From: Actinocorallia populi
GTDB lineage: Bacteria > Actinomycetota > Actinomycetes > Streptosporangiales > Streptosporangiaceae
DNA length: 64,000 bases
Assembly: GCF_002995495.1 (NCBI RefSeq)
Contig: NZ_PVZV01000010.1
Span: 233,924 to 297,923 of the forward strand
Reading direction: 5' to 3'
A model generated the notes under the pieces. That model was not told the origin of the DNA, did not search any database, and saw only the letters and a list, made by a program, of their open reading frames with translations. Both the position numbers and the translations under genes were made by a program. The stretch's first letter is position 1, and each line of letters starts with the position of its first letter. Below are positions 38,413 through 46,862 of the stretch, piece by piece.

Positions 38413-40593
38413 CTACTTGCCGGGCTCGGGGTCGCGCGGCAGGCCCAGCAGCCGCTCGCCGATGATGTTGAGCTGCACCTCGGTGGTGCCGCCGTAGATC
38501 GTCATGGCCCGGCTGAACAGCATCGCCCGCGCGACGATGCCGGTCGGGGCCATCAGCTCCTCGACCGCCGCCAGGTCGCCCTGGCTCGCCCAGCAGTAGT
38601 CGGCGACGTTCTGGTTGAACTGCACGCCCAGCAGCTTGCGGACCGAGGCCTCGGCGCCGGGGTTGACGCCCGACAGCTGCTTGAGGGTGGTGCGCAGGCC
38701 CAGCAGGTCGATCGACTGGCCCTCGGCCACGAGCCTGCCGACCTCGGCCGCGGTCTGCGGCGACAGCTCCCTGCCCTGGAACCAGGACAGCAGTTCCGGC
38801 ACGCCCATGCCCAGGCCGCCGCCGGTGGACAGCGAGACCCGCTCGTTGGACAGGGTGTTGCGGGTGACCTGCCAGCCCTTGTCGACCTCGCCGACCACGC
38901 AGTCGTCCGGCACGAACACGTCGTCGAGGAAGACCTCGTTGAACAATGCGTCACCGGTGAGCTCGCGCAGCGGGCGCACGTCCACGCCGGGTGCCTTCAT
39001 GTCCACCAGGAAGTAGGTGATGCCCTCGTGCTTGGGCGCGTCGGGGTTGGTGCGGGCGATGCAGAAGCCCCACTCGGCCCGGTGGGCGACCGACGTCCAG
39101 ATCTTCTGGCCGGTCAGCCGGAAGCCGCCCTCGACCCGCTCGGCCTTCATCGACAGGGCGGCCAGGTCCGAGCCGGCGCCCGGCTCGGAGAACAGCTGGC
39201 ACCAGATGATCTCGCCGCGCAGGGTGGGACGCAGGAAGCGCTCCTTTTGCTCCTCGGTGCCGTAGGCGACCAGGGACGGCACCAGCCAGGCGCCGATGAC
39301 GAGGTTGGGCGCCTTGACGCCGGCGGCCCGCAGCTCCTGCTGGATGAGGATCTGCTCGATCGGGTTCGCGCCGCGGCCCCAGGGCTTGGGGAAGTGCGGG
39401 ACGGTCCAGCCCTCGTCGCCCATCTTGGCGTTCAGCGCCTGGCGGTCCTCGACGGCCTTGAGCTCGGCGATCTCGGCGCGGATGCGCTCGCGCACCGGCG
39501 CGGTGTCCTCGTCCAGCTCCAGCTCGACCTCGCGGCGGCCGCCGGCCAGCGCCAGCTCGGCCACCGCGGTGGCGGCGTCGTGCGCCGAGACCGACAGCGC
39601 CTTGTTGGTCAGCGTGCGGCGCAGGTAGATGTGGGCGTCGTGCTCCCAGGTGAAGCCGATGCCGCCGAGGATCTGGATGGCGTCGCGGGCGATCTGCGCG
39701 CAGGTGTCGGGGGCGATCACGGCGGCGACGGCGGCGGCGAACCGGGCGTCCTCGGCGTTGTCGCCCACGGCGCGGGCGGCGTCCCAGACGGCGGCACGGG
39801 CCTGCTCCAGGCCGATGAGCATGCGGGCGGCCTTGTGCTTGACGCCCTGGAACTGGCCGATGGGCCGGCCGAACTGCTCGCGGACCTTGGCGTACTCGGC
39901 GGCGGTGGTCACGCCCCAGGACGCCGCGCCGATGCTCTCGGCGCCCAGCAGGACGGCGGCCAGGTCGCCCACGCGCTCGTCGGTGACGCCGTCGAGCACC
40001 CGCTCGGCCGGGACGGAGAGGTTCTCGGCCTCGACGCGGCCGGAGCGGCGCACCTTGTCCAGGCTCGGGCGGGCGGTGACGGTCAGCGCGGCGGCGTCGA
40101 CGGCCACCCAGTCCCCGCCGGCCTTCAGCACGATCACGTCGGCCATGCCCGCGCCCAGCACCGGCTCGGCCGAGCCGCTGACGACCAGCGCGTCGCCCTC
40201 GCGGACGGCGGTGAAGCCGCCGGCCAGGCAGAGCGCGCCGGTGCGGGAGCCGTCGGCCAGGCCGGCCAGCAGGCCGTGCGCCTTGGCGTTGGTGGAGGAG
40301 GCGATCACCGCGCTGGCCAGCACGGTGGGCAGGAACGGGCCCGGCGCGGCGGCGCGGCCCAGCTCCTCGGCGACCACGGCCAGCTCCAGCAGCCCGTAGC
40401 CCTGGCCGCCCTGCTCCTCCGGCAGGTGCAGGCCCAGCAGGCCCTGCTCGGCCAGCTGGGGCCAGAAGGCGGGCCTGGCCTCCTCCTCGGCGTCCAGCGC
40501 GGCGCGTACCACCGCCTGCGTCACGTAACGCTCGGCGAAGCCCCGCACCGACGCGGCCAGGTCCTCGTGCTCCTCGGTCAGCCCGATGGCCAT
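38413..40593 (-). CDS. Fused double acyl-CoA dehydrogenase (FadE34-like)
   Basis: 726 residues, about twice the normal acyl-CoA dehydrogenase. The N-terminal copy (about 1-370) has DLAASVRGFAERYV and QILGGIGFTWEHDAHIYLRR; the C-terminal copy (about 385-720) has MGDEGWTVPHFPKPWGRG, the FAD-site QLFSEPGAGSDLA and the end motif IYGGTTEVQLNIIGERLLGL. This size and arrangement match Mycobacterium FadE34, which acts on steroid side chains as a single-chain alpha-beta pair. The ATG at 40593 follows GGAGAGG. A KstR-like site lies about 70-83 bases upstream, supporting a steroid/lipid catabolic role. Confidence 0.9.
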   Translation of the reverse strand: MAIGLTEEHEDLAASVRGFAERYVTQAVVRAALDAEEEARPAFWPQLAEQGLLGLHLPEEQGGQGYGLLELAVVAEELGRAAAPGPFLPTVLASAVIASSTNAKAHGLLAGLADGSRTGALCLAGGFTAVREGDALVVSGSAEPVLGAGMADVIVLKAGGDWVAVDAAALTVTARPSLDKVRRSGRVEAENLSVPAERVLDGVTDERVGDLAAVLLGAESIGAASWGVTTAAEYAKVREQFGRPIGQFQGVKHKAARMLIGLEQARAAVWDAARAVGDNAEDARFAAAVAAVIAPDTCAQIARDAIQILGGIGFTWEHDAHIYLRRTLTNKALSVSAHDAATAVAELALAGGRREVELELDEDTAPVRERIRAEIAELKAVEDRQALNAKMGDEGWTVPHFPKPWGRGANPIEQILIQQELRAAGVKAPNLVIGAWLVPSLVAYGTEEQKERFLRPTLRGEIIWCQLFSEPGAGSDLAALSMKAERVEGGFRLTGQKIWTSVAHRAEWGFCIARTNPDAPKHEGITYFLVDMKAPGVDVRPLRELTGDALFNEVFLDDVFVPDDCVVGEVDKGWQVTRNTLSNERVSLSTGGGLGMGVPELLSWFQGRELSPQTAAEVGRLVAEGQSIDLLGLRTTLKQLSGVNPGAEASVRKLLGVQFNQNVADYCWASQGDLAAVEELMAPTGIVARAMLFSRAMTIYGGTTEVQLNIIGERLLGLPRDPEPGK

Positions 40594-40662
40594 GCGCACA
40601 CCTCTCCAGTCGTCCCGACCCGGCTCCGCCCAGGGGTGCGGCCCGGCAGTCGAGGGTTATTC

Positions 40663-40676
40663 TAGAACGGGATTCA
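40663..40676. promoter_or_regulatory. KstR-like operator upstream of the fused dehydrogenase
   Basis: TAGAACGGGATTCA fits the cholesterol-regulon motif TNNAACNNGTTNNA at all fixed positions except one (GAT for GTT). On the minus strand TAGAAT (40659-40664) could be the -10 hexamer, so a repressor here would block transcription. Confidence 0.4.
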
Positions 40677-40696
40677 ACCACACTGGAGAGGTGACT

Positions 40697-41812
40697 CTAC
40701 TCACCTCCCCGCCCCCTGAGGAAGCCCCGGTAGTACTCCAGGAGCCGGGCCACCGACTCGTCCTCGCCGGGCAGCTCGCGGCCCCGCCGCGCCGCGGCCT
40801 CGGCCAGGGAGCGGGCGCGCTCCGGGTCCTCCAGCACCGAGGTGACCGCCTTGGCGAGCTCCCCTGCGTCCCGCGGGGGCACCAGCACCGCCGCGTCGCC
40901 CGTCATCCCGGGGATGCCGCCGACCCGGGTGGCCACCAGCGGGCGGCCCGCCCGCAGCGTCTCCTGGACGAACAGGGGCTGGCCCTCCCACAGGCTCGGC
41001 ACCACGACGAGATCCGCCGCGGTCAGCAGCTCCGGGACGTCGTCGCGCCGCCCCAGCAGCCGGACGGGCAGGTCGTCGGCGGCGATCCGCTCACGCAGCC
41101 GCCCGTCCAGCGGGCCGTCCCCCACCAGCAGGAAGAGCGTCTCCTTCTCGCGCAGCCAGCCGGCCACCTCCAGGAGGTCGAACAGGCCCTTCTGGTCGGC
41201 CAGCCGCGCCACCGTCAGCACCGCGTGCTGGTCGCCCAGGCCGAGCTCCTCGCGCAGCCGCTCCCGCGCGTCCGGGTCGGCCTTCCTGTCCATCTGGGGC
41301 GAGGGCACCAGCGCGTGGCCGACCCGGCGCGCTCCCAGCGCGCGCATGCGCTCCTCCAGGTCGGGCGAGACGCCCAGCACACCGGAGGCCCCGCGCGCCA
41401 CGAGCCGCTCCAGGACGGCGTAGGCGGCCCCGACCGCCCCGCCCTCCAGCACCGCGTTGTGCAGGGTGACCACCACCGGGGGGCCCGTCTCCACCCGCAG
41501 CCCCTCGAGCCTGCCGCGGGCCAGCACCGCCAGCCCCCCGGCGCGCAGCCCGTGCGCGTGCACCACGTCGGCCCCGCGGACGAGCGAGCGCAGCCGGGCC
41601 ACCGCCTTGAGGTCGGTTCCGGGCCGTGGCCGGTCGGAGATCTCCACCGGGGCGAACCGCACCCCCGGCCCGGTGAACCCGAAGGTCTTCTCGGTGGACT
41701 CCGGCCCGCACACCAGCACCCGCGCGCCCCGGGCCGCCAGCCCCGCCGCCACGGACCTCACATGCGACCCGATCCCCCCCGCGCTGGTGGCCAGCACCAG
41801 CGCGACCTTCAT
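40697..41812 (-). CDS. Glycosyltransferase family 4
   Basis: 371 residues, GT-B fold. The N-terminal domain begins KVALVLATSAGGIGSHV; the C-terminal domain has the nucleotide-sugar motif VVVPSLWEGQPLFVQETLRAG with the catalytic-type Glu, and VGDGPLDGRLRE. It likely adds a sugar to a lipid or cell-surface acceptor at the membrane face. The ATG at 41812 follows GAAGGG with seven bases; a start 18 bases upstream is less well spaced. It lies on the same strand as, but 330 bases from, the murJ-steA run. Confidence 0.9.
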   Translation of the reverse strand: MKVALVLATSAGGIGSHVRSVAAGLAARGARVLVCGPESTEKTFGFTGPGVRFAPVEISDRPRPGTDLKAVARLRSLVRGADVVHAHGLRAGGLAVLARGRLEGLRVETGPPVVVTLHNAVLEGGAVGAAYAVLERLVARGASGVLGVSPDLEERMRALGARRVGHALVPSPQMDRKADPDARERLREELGLGDQHAVLTVARLADQKGLFDLLEVAGWLREKETLFLLVGDGPLDGRLRERIAADDLPVRLLGRRDDVPELLTAADLVVVPSLWEGQPLFVQETLRAGRPLVATRVGGIPGMTGDAAVLVPPRDAGELAKAVTSVLEDPERARSLAEAAARRGRELPGEDESVARLLEYYRGFLRGRGGE

Positions 41813-41933
41813 GCCGTGCCCTTCGTCCATGTCCTCACCTCGCCGTAGTCGTACTTCCCCCGGACGGCCCGTTCCCCTGACCGTAGCCCGGCCGCCCGCC
41901 CTCCGGAGCACACCTGTGGACGGTCCGGCGCGT

Positions 41934-42098
41934 GTCCGGTCGCGGGCCGCGCGGCCCGCGTCCTCCCGTGGATCGTCCACCGCCCGTCCGGTCGTGGACG
42001 GCGCGCCGCCCGGAGCACGTCCTCCCGCAGAACGCCCGGCCCGCGTCCGGGCACGGGCGGCACGCCGCCGGGCCCGCGTCCGCCCGCGGACGAACGCG
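41934..42098. repeat. Imperfect tandem repeat, three 52-59 bp units
   Basis: Units start GTCCGGTCG at 41934 and 41986 and GTCCGGGCA at 42045, each with a version of CGTCCTCCCGC (CGTCCGCCCGC in the third). They occupy the 330-base gap between the glycosyltransferase and murJ. On the minus strand the frame through them stays open and gives Arg/Gly-rich peptide, but with no start support; it looks non-coding. Confidence 0.5.
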
Positions 42099-42142
42099 AC
42101 GATCAAGGTCGTGCTCGGATCCCTACCCCCCGTCCGGGCCGA

Positions 42143-43744
42143 TCACCTCCGCCGCGCCAGGATCTCCCGCAGGTCGTCCCTGGCGGTGAAGGCGGCGAGC
42201 GCGCCGAAGACGATCACGGCGGCCAGCGCGGCGGCGGCCGCGCCCAGCAGGTTGTGCACCTGGCCGTCCACCCCGAAGGCGCGGGCGACGGAGTACCCGG
42301 CCGCCGCGCCCACCGAGCCGCCCAGCAGGCCGCCCAGCGCCGCCCTGGGCAGCCCCTCGACGGCGGCCGCGCCCCGGGCGCGCACCAGCGCCACCAGCAG
42401 CAGCGCCCCGGCCACGCTCATGCCCGCGGCGTTGCCGAAGCCGAAGGCCGCCACCACCCAGTCCTTGGGAACGACCTGGACGAGCACGACGTCCGCGACG
42501 AGCACCGTCACCCAGCCGATGACGACGGCCCGCGCCGACTCCCTGCCCCGGTCGCAGGCGTACAGGGCGCGGCCCAGATGGGCGACCAGCCCGTAGCCGA
42601 GCAGGCCCGGCGCGAACGCCAGCAGCGCCCGCGCCAGCACCTCGGGCTGGGCGTCCGTGCTCTGCCCAGGAGGGTCGAAGAACCAGGCGACCGGCACCGC
42701 GACCGCGACGACCAGGGCCGCGCCCAGGCAGGAGACCAGGACCACCACCCGGGTGGTGCTCGCGGCGATCCGGTCGAAACCGGACGGATCGGCGTCCTGG
42801 AAGCGTGCCGACAACGACTGGAAGGCGCTGGTGGCGACCGGCACCACCAGGATCGCCCACGGCAGCAGGTAGATCGCCCAGGCGTAGGTGTAGTGGGTCA
42901 GCGCCGCCCGCGTGCCGTCGTTCTTCAGCACCAGGATCGCCAGCGTCGCCAGCTGCTGCGCCACCACCGTCGCCAGCCCGGCGAACGCCAGCACGCGCAC
43001 CTGGCGCCCCACCCCGGCGGGGAAGCGCAGCGCGGGCCGCAACCGCAGCCGCAGCGGCCACCCGGCCACCAGCGCCACGACGACCATCGCCGACACCCCG
43101 ACCGTCGTGCCGACCGAGAGCACGAGCTCGGCGTCGCGGGGCACCTCCGGCAGGCGGCGGGGGTCGTGCCCGCCCATCAGCGGGACGTAGGCCAGGTAGG
43201 CCCCGATCATCACCAGGCTGGACAGCAGGGGCGCCAGGGCGGGGCCGGTGAACCTCCGGTGGGACTGCAGCACCCCGTACAGCACGACCGCCAGCCCGTA
43301 CATCACGATCTGCGGCGCGAACACCACCAGCATCCGCGCGCCGATCGCCCGGTACGCCGCGGCGTCGCACCCCCCGAGATCGCCCTGGCTGAGCAGCGCC
43401 ATGATCGGCCCGGCCAGCAGCGCCACCAGCAGCGCCAGCGGCACCAGCAGCATCAGCACCCAGGTGAGCATCGCCGAGGCCGTGCGCCGGACGGTCTCGG
43501 TGTCGCCGCGCTCGACGGGCCCCGCCAGCACCGGCACCACCATGCTGGCCAGCGCGCCCCCCGCGACGATCTCGAACACGATGTTCGGCACGTGGTTGGC
43601 GGTGAAGTACACGTCGCTCAGGCACGACGCGCCGACCGTCTGGGAGAAGACCGCGGTGCGGCCGAACCCGGCGACGCGCGACAGGACGGTGAGGACGGCG
43701 ATGAGGAGGGCGGCGCCGGCGATACCGCTCGCAAGGCGTCTCAC
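42143..43744 (-). CDS. murJ: MurJ/MviN-family lipid II flippase-like protein
   Basis: 533 residues with about 13-14 membrane segments and no soluble domain. The family N-terminus ALLIAVLTVLSRVAGFGRTA and AFGFGNAAGMSVAGALLL fit the MOP-superfamily MurJ proteins that move lipid-linked wall precursors outward. The GTG overlaps the upstream stop (GTGA). It is encoded with a MraY-like transferase and with the steA-steB division genes, so a wall-precursor role at the septum is plausible. It is shorter than mycobacterial MviN, which has added cytosolic domains; another murJ probably exists elsewhere in the genome. Confidence 0.88.
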   Translation of the reverse strand: MRRLASGIAGAALLIAVLTVLSRVAGFGRTAVFSQTVGASCLSDVYFTANHVPNIVFEIVAGGALASMVVPVLAGPVERGDTETVRRTASAMLTWVLMLLVPLALLVALLAGPIMALLSQGDLGGCDAAAYRAIGARMLVVFAPQIVMYGLAVVLYGVLQSHRRFTGPALAPLLSSLVMIGAYLAYVPLMGGHDPRRLPEVPRDAELVLSVGTTVGVSAMVVVALVAGWPLRLRLRPALRFPAGVGRQVRVLAFAGLATVVAQQLATLAILVLKNDGTRAALTHYTYAWAIYLLPWAILVVPVATSAFQSLSARFQDADPSGFDRIAASTTRVVVLVSCLGAALVVAVAVPVAWFFDPPGQSTDAQPEVLARALLAFAPGLLGYGLVAHLGRALYACDRGRESARAVVIGWVTVLVADVVLVQVVPKDWVVAAFGFGNAAGMSVAGALLLVALVRARGAAAVEGLPRAALGGLLGGSVGAAAGYSVARAFGVDGQVHNLLGAAAAALAAVIVFGALAAFTARDDLREILARRR

Positions 43745-44610
43745 CGGACCTGGACGGGCTCCGGCTTGGTCTCGACCGGGCGGCGGCCCAGCATGTCCAG
43801 CCAGTTCAGCGGGGGGCTCTCCCGGATGACCTTGGTGAAGCTGACGTACTCGCTGGCGGCGTTCAGCGCCACCAGGCCGCCCAGCACCGCCAGCCGGGCC
43901 GGCAGCGCCAGCCGCGTGGCCGACAGGCCCAGCAGCGCGCCCAGCGCGTTGGCGCCGGCGTCGCCGAGCATCGCCCGCTCGCCCAGGTCCTCGGGCAGCA
44001 GCGCCACGGCCGCGCCCAGCGGGGCGGCGACCACGGCGGCCCCGGCCCCGGCGGCCAGCGGCAGCCCGGTGATCAGGCCCACCTTGATGGCCCGGCCGGG
44101 CCGCAGGTCGAAGAGGTTCATCACGTTCGCCCCGGCGGCGATGATCGCCCCGTTGAGCAGGGTGTCCAGCGTCCTGCCCGCCAGCGTGCGGGCCGGGGAG
44201 CCGGCGAGCGCCGCGGCGGCCAGGCCGGTCGCGCCGATGCCCAGCACCTTGACCGCGCCGGTCGTCACCTCGCCGCGGGCCAGCGCCGACAGGTGGCCTT
44301 TGAACCCGCGCGAGGAGCCGTCGCCGGCCAGGTCGTCGTAGGCGCCCAGCACGCCGGAGGCGGCGCCCGCCACCAGCGCGGCGGCGCGCATCCGGCCGGG
44401 CAGGCCGGGGGCCAGGAGCCCCGCCGCGGCGGAGGCGGCCACGAACGCCGGGCCCTCCAGCAGGGTGACCGGCTCGGCGCGGTGGTTGACGCGGCCCCAC
44501 ACCTCCTGCCCGGTGAGCCCGTTGAACCCGGGCGGGCGGCGGGTGAGCGCGGTGTAGGCGGCGCGGGCGGCGGCGGCGCCGAGGACTGTGCCGATCAGGA
44601 GACGCTTCAC
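43741..44610 (-). CDS. MraY/WecA-like glycosyl-1-phosphate transferase homologue
   Basis: 289 residues, several membrane segments. Motifs typical of the polyprenyl-phosphate N-acetylhexosamine-1-phosphate transferase family are visible: GAYDDLAGDGSSRGFKGHL with the Asp pair, NVMNLFDLRPGRAIK and MLGDAGANALGALLG. It is shorter than MraY (about 350 residues), so some outer membrane segments are missing. ATGA/GTGA overlaps link it to mctB/steB and murJ. It may load a sugar phosphate on a polyprenyl carrier, feeding the flippase encoded next (inference). Confidence 0.82.
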   Translation of the reverse strand: MKRLLIGTVLGAAAARAAYTALTRRPPGFNGLTGQEVWGRVNHRAEPVTLLEGPAFVAASAAAGLLAPGLPGRMRAAALVAGAASGVLGAYDDLAGDGSSRGFKGHLSALARGEVTTGAVKVLGIGATGLAAAALAGSPARTLAGRTLDTLLNGAIIAAGANVMNLFDLRPGRAIKVGLITGLPLAAGAGAAVVAAPLGAAVALLPEDLGERAMLGDAGANALGALLGLSATRLALPARLAVLGGLVALNAASEYVSFTKVIRESPPLNWLDMLGRRPVETKPEPVQVR

Positions 44611-45578
44611 GGCTTCTCTCCGGAGGTGGTCGGAACGGTGGGCAGAGGGTCGGGCAGGTAGCCGCTGACGTCCGACCCGGTGCCGTAGTGGCCGGACCGC
44701 CCGCTCATCTCCACGTTGAGCGCCAGGACGGTGACGACCTGCCCGGAGGCGGTGTCCGCGGCGTCCACCGAGGAGACCGACGAGGCCGTCTCCGACGAGC
44801 GCAGCGCGGACAGGAACCCGCCCGTGCCCGCCGAGGAGGCGTCTCCGGCCGCCACGGTGCCACGGGTGCCGCGGTCGAGCGCCACCGTCAGCGCGACCAG
44901 CGCGTCGTTGTCCTGCTCCGCGCCGTCGCCCTCGAACGGGCTCGCCGGGGCCACCACTACCGCGAGTGTGGCACGGGCGCCCGGCTTTCCGCCGGTGGTC
45001 AGCAGACCCTGGTCGCGGAAACCCTGCAGGACCGACCCCGAGCCGACCTCCTCGTGCCCGGCCTTCTCGGCGTCCTCGGTCACCAGCATGGCCGCCAGCA
45101 GCGTCCCCGCCTTGACGTAGGCGTCCGCGCCCTCGGGGTAGGCCAGCTCGGCGGGCTTGTGGACCTCGGCGAGCTGGTCGATGGCCTGCGCCTGGTCGTC
45201 GGAGAGGAACTTGTCGGTGAGGCTCACCCAGCCGGTGACGGTGCCGCCGGCGTCCTTGACCGCCGCGTCCAGGCCGGTGCGCATGCCCTCCTCGGCGCCG
45301 GGCGCCAGGACGAAGAGCACGGACTCGTCCTTCAGCCGGTCGGCCAGGATCTGCGGGCCGACCATCTCGGCGAACCTGTCCTCGCCCGCCAGCTGGTCGC
45401 CCTGGGCGGTCACCTGCGCCCGCAGCTCGTCGTTGTTGCGCTGGATGACCTGCACGTTCTGTTCGACGACCTTCTGGGACGCCTCCTGGACGGTGGTCGT
45501 GGAGCCCAGCAGCAGCCCCGTCGCCAGGGCGAGGAAGACGGCGACGATGGAGACGAGGTGGTAACGGAAATCGATCAC
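44607..45578 (-). CDS. steB: MctB/SteB-family membrane protein
   Basis: 323 residues. One N-terminal membrane segment (DFRYHLVSIVAVFLALATGL) is followed by a coiled-coil (about 30-65) and a mixed alpha/beta outer domain ending VSGYLPDPLPT. In Mycobacterium the homologue Rv1698 (MctB) was described as a copper-linked channel, while the Corynebacterium homologue SteB works with SteA at the cytokinetic ring. The overlap of ATG with the steA stop supports the SteA-SteB pairing. Copper function is therefore uncertain. Confidence 0.9.
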   Translation of the reverse strand: MIDFRYHLVSIVAVFLALATGLLLGSTTTVQEASQKVVEQNVQVIQRNNDELRAQVTAQGDQLAGEDRFAEMVGPQILADRLKDESVLFVLAPGAEEGMRTGLDAAVKDAGGTVTGWVSLTDKFLSDDQAQAIDQLAEVHKPAELAYPEGADAYVKAGTLLAAMLVTEDAEKAGHEEVGSGSVLQGFRDQGLLTTGGKPGARATLAVVVAPASPFEGDGAEQDNDALVALTVALDRGTRGTVAAGDASSAGTGGFLSALRSSETASSVSSVDAADTASGQVVTVLALNVEMSGRSGHYGTGSDVSGYLPDPLPTVPTTSGEKP

Positions 45579-46813
45579 GTGAAGAATCCGGTCAGCCAGA
45601 AGAGGAAGGAGTGCCAGTGCTCCACCAGTGCGGACATGAGGTCGGGTCCCGGCGGTGAGACGACCAGCGCCGCGACCATGGTGACCAGGGCGGCCGCCAC
45701 CAGGACCAGCAGGGCCGAGGAGGAGATCCGGCTGCGGTACAGCAGGCTCACGCCCTTGGCGTCGACCAGCTTGCTGCCCACCCGCAGCCGGGTCAGGAAG
45801 GTGCTGGACATGCCGGCGCGGCCCTTGTCGAAGAACTCGACCATGTTCATGTGGGTGCCGACCGCGACGATGAGCTGGGCGCCCTTGTCGTCGGCCAGCA
45901 GCATCGCGCAGTCCTCGCTGGTGGCCGCGGCGGGGAAGAGCACCGCGTCCCGGCCGAGCTCCTCGACCCGCTTGAGGCCGGGCGCGCGGCCGTCCCGGTA
46001 GGCGTGCACGACGATCTCGGCGCCGCAGGTGAGCGCCTCGTCGGAGACCGAGTCCATGTCCCCGACGATCATGTCGGGCTTGTACCCGGCCTTCAGCAGC
46101 GCGTCCGCGCCGCCGTCGACGCCGATGAGCACCGGCTTGTACTCGCGGATGTAGGGGCGCAGCGTGGCGATGTCCTCGCGGTAGTGGTAGCCGCGCACGA
46201 CGATCAGCGCGTGCCTGCCCTCGAACGAGGTGCGCACGTCCGGGACGCCGACGCCGTCGGTGAGGAGCTCCTGCTCCTTCTTGACGTACTCCATCGTGTT
46301 GGAGACGAACGACTCCAGCTGGGCCGACAGGCCGGCCTTGGCCTCCTCGACGGCCGCCTCGACGGTCTCGGCGGTGTGCCGGATGCCCTTGGCGACCAGC
46401 TCCTCGCCGCGGTAGACCGAGGCGCCGTCCAGCCGCAGCACGTCGCCCTCGGAGACCTTCTCGAAGATCTCCGGGCCGACGTCGTCGAGCACCGCGATGC
46501 CGGCCTCGATGAGGATCTCCGGGCCGAGGTTGGGGTAGCGCCCCGAGATGCTGCGCGAGACGTTGACGACGGCGGCGATCCCCGCCGTCACCAGCGAGTC
46601 GGCGGCGACCCGGTCGAGGTCGACGTGGTCGATGATCGCGATCTCGCCCGGTTGCAGGCGCTTGGCCAGGTTCTTGGTGCGCTTGTCCAGCCGGGCGGTG
46701 CCGCTCAATCCCGAGTGGTCGTCCCCCGCGCCGGATCTGCGCAGGCCGAAGAGGCGCACGCCGCGCAAGCGTGATCGCGCACGCGTGTCGGATTCGGCCC
46801 CCGGTTCGCTCAT
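45575..46813 (-). CDS. steA: Cytokinetic-ring protein SteA
   Basis: 412 residues. The central part (about 190-330) resembles the thiamin pyrophosphokinase catalytic fold with IGVDGGADALLKAGYKPDM and GDMDSVSDEAL, and a C-terminal membrane segment (about 375-395) anchors it. SteA of Corynebacterium locates to the division site with SteB and influences RipA-driven cell separation. The ATG at 46813 is used because the frame upstream to 47002 overlaps recN. The gene is 49 bases behind recN. Confidence 0.92.
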   Translation of the reverse strand: MSEPGAESDTRARSRLRGVRLFGLRRSGAGDDHSGLSGTARLDKRTKNLAKRLQPGEIAIIDHVDLDRVAADSLVTAGIAAVVNVSRSISGRYPNLGPEILIEAGIAVLDDVGPEIFEKVSEGDVLRLDGASVYRGEELVAKGIRHTAETVEAAVEEAKAGLSAQLESFVSNTMEYVKKEQELLTDGVGVPDVRTSFEGRHALIVVRGYHYREDIATLRPYIREYKPVLIGVDGGADALLKAGYKPDMIVGDMDSVSDEALTCGAEIVVHAYRDGRAPGLKRVEELGRDAVLFPAAATSEDCAMLLADDKGAQLIVAVGTHMNMVEFFDKGRAGMSSTFLTRLRVGSKLVDAKGVSLLYRSRISSSALLVLVAAALVTMVAALVVSPPGPDLMSALVEHWHSFLFWLTGFFT

Positions 46814-46862
46814 GACCTCTACATCCTGCCAGAGCCGTACAACCCGTCGTCCCGCCGACGGG

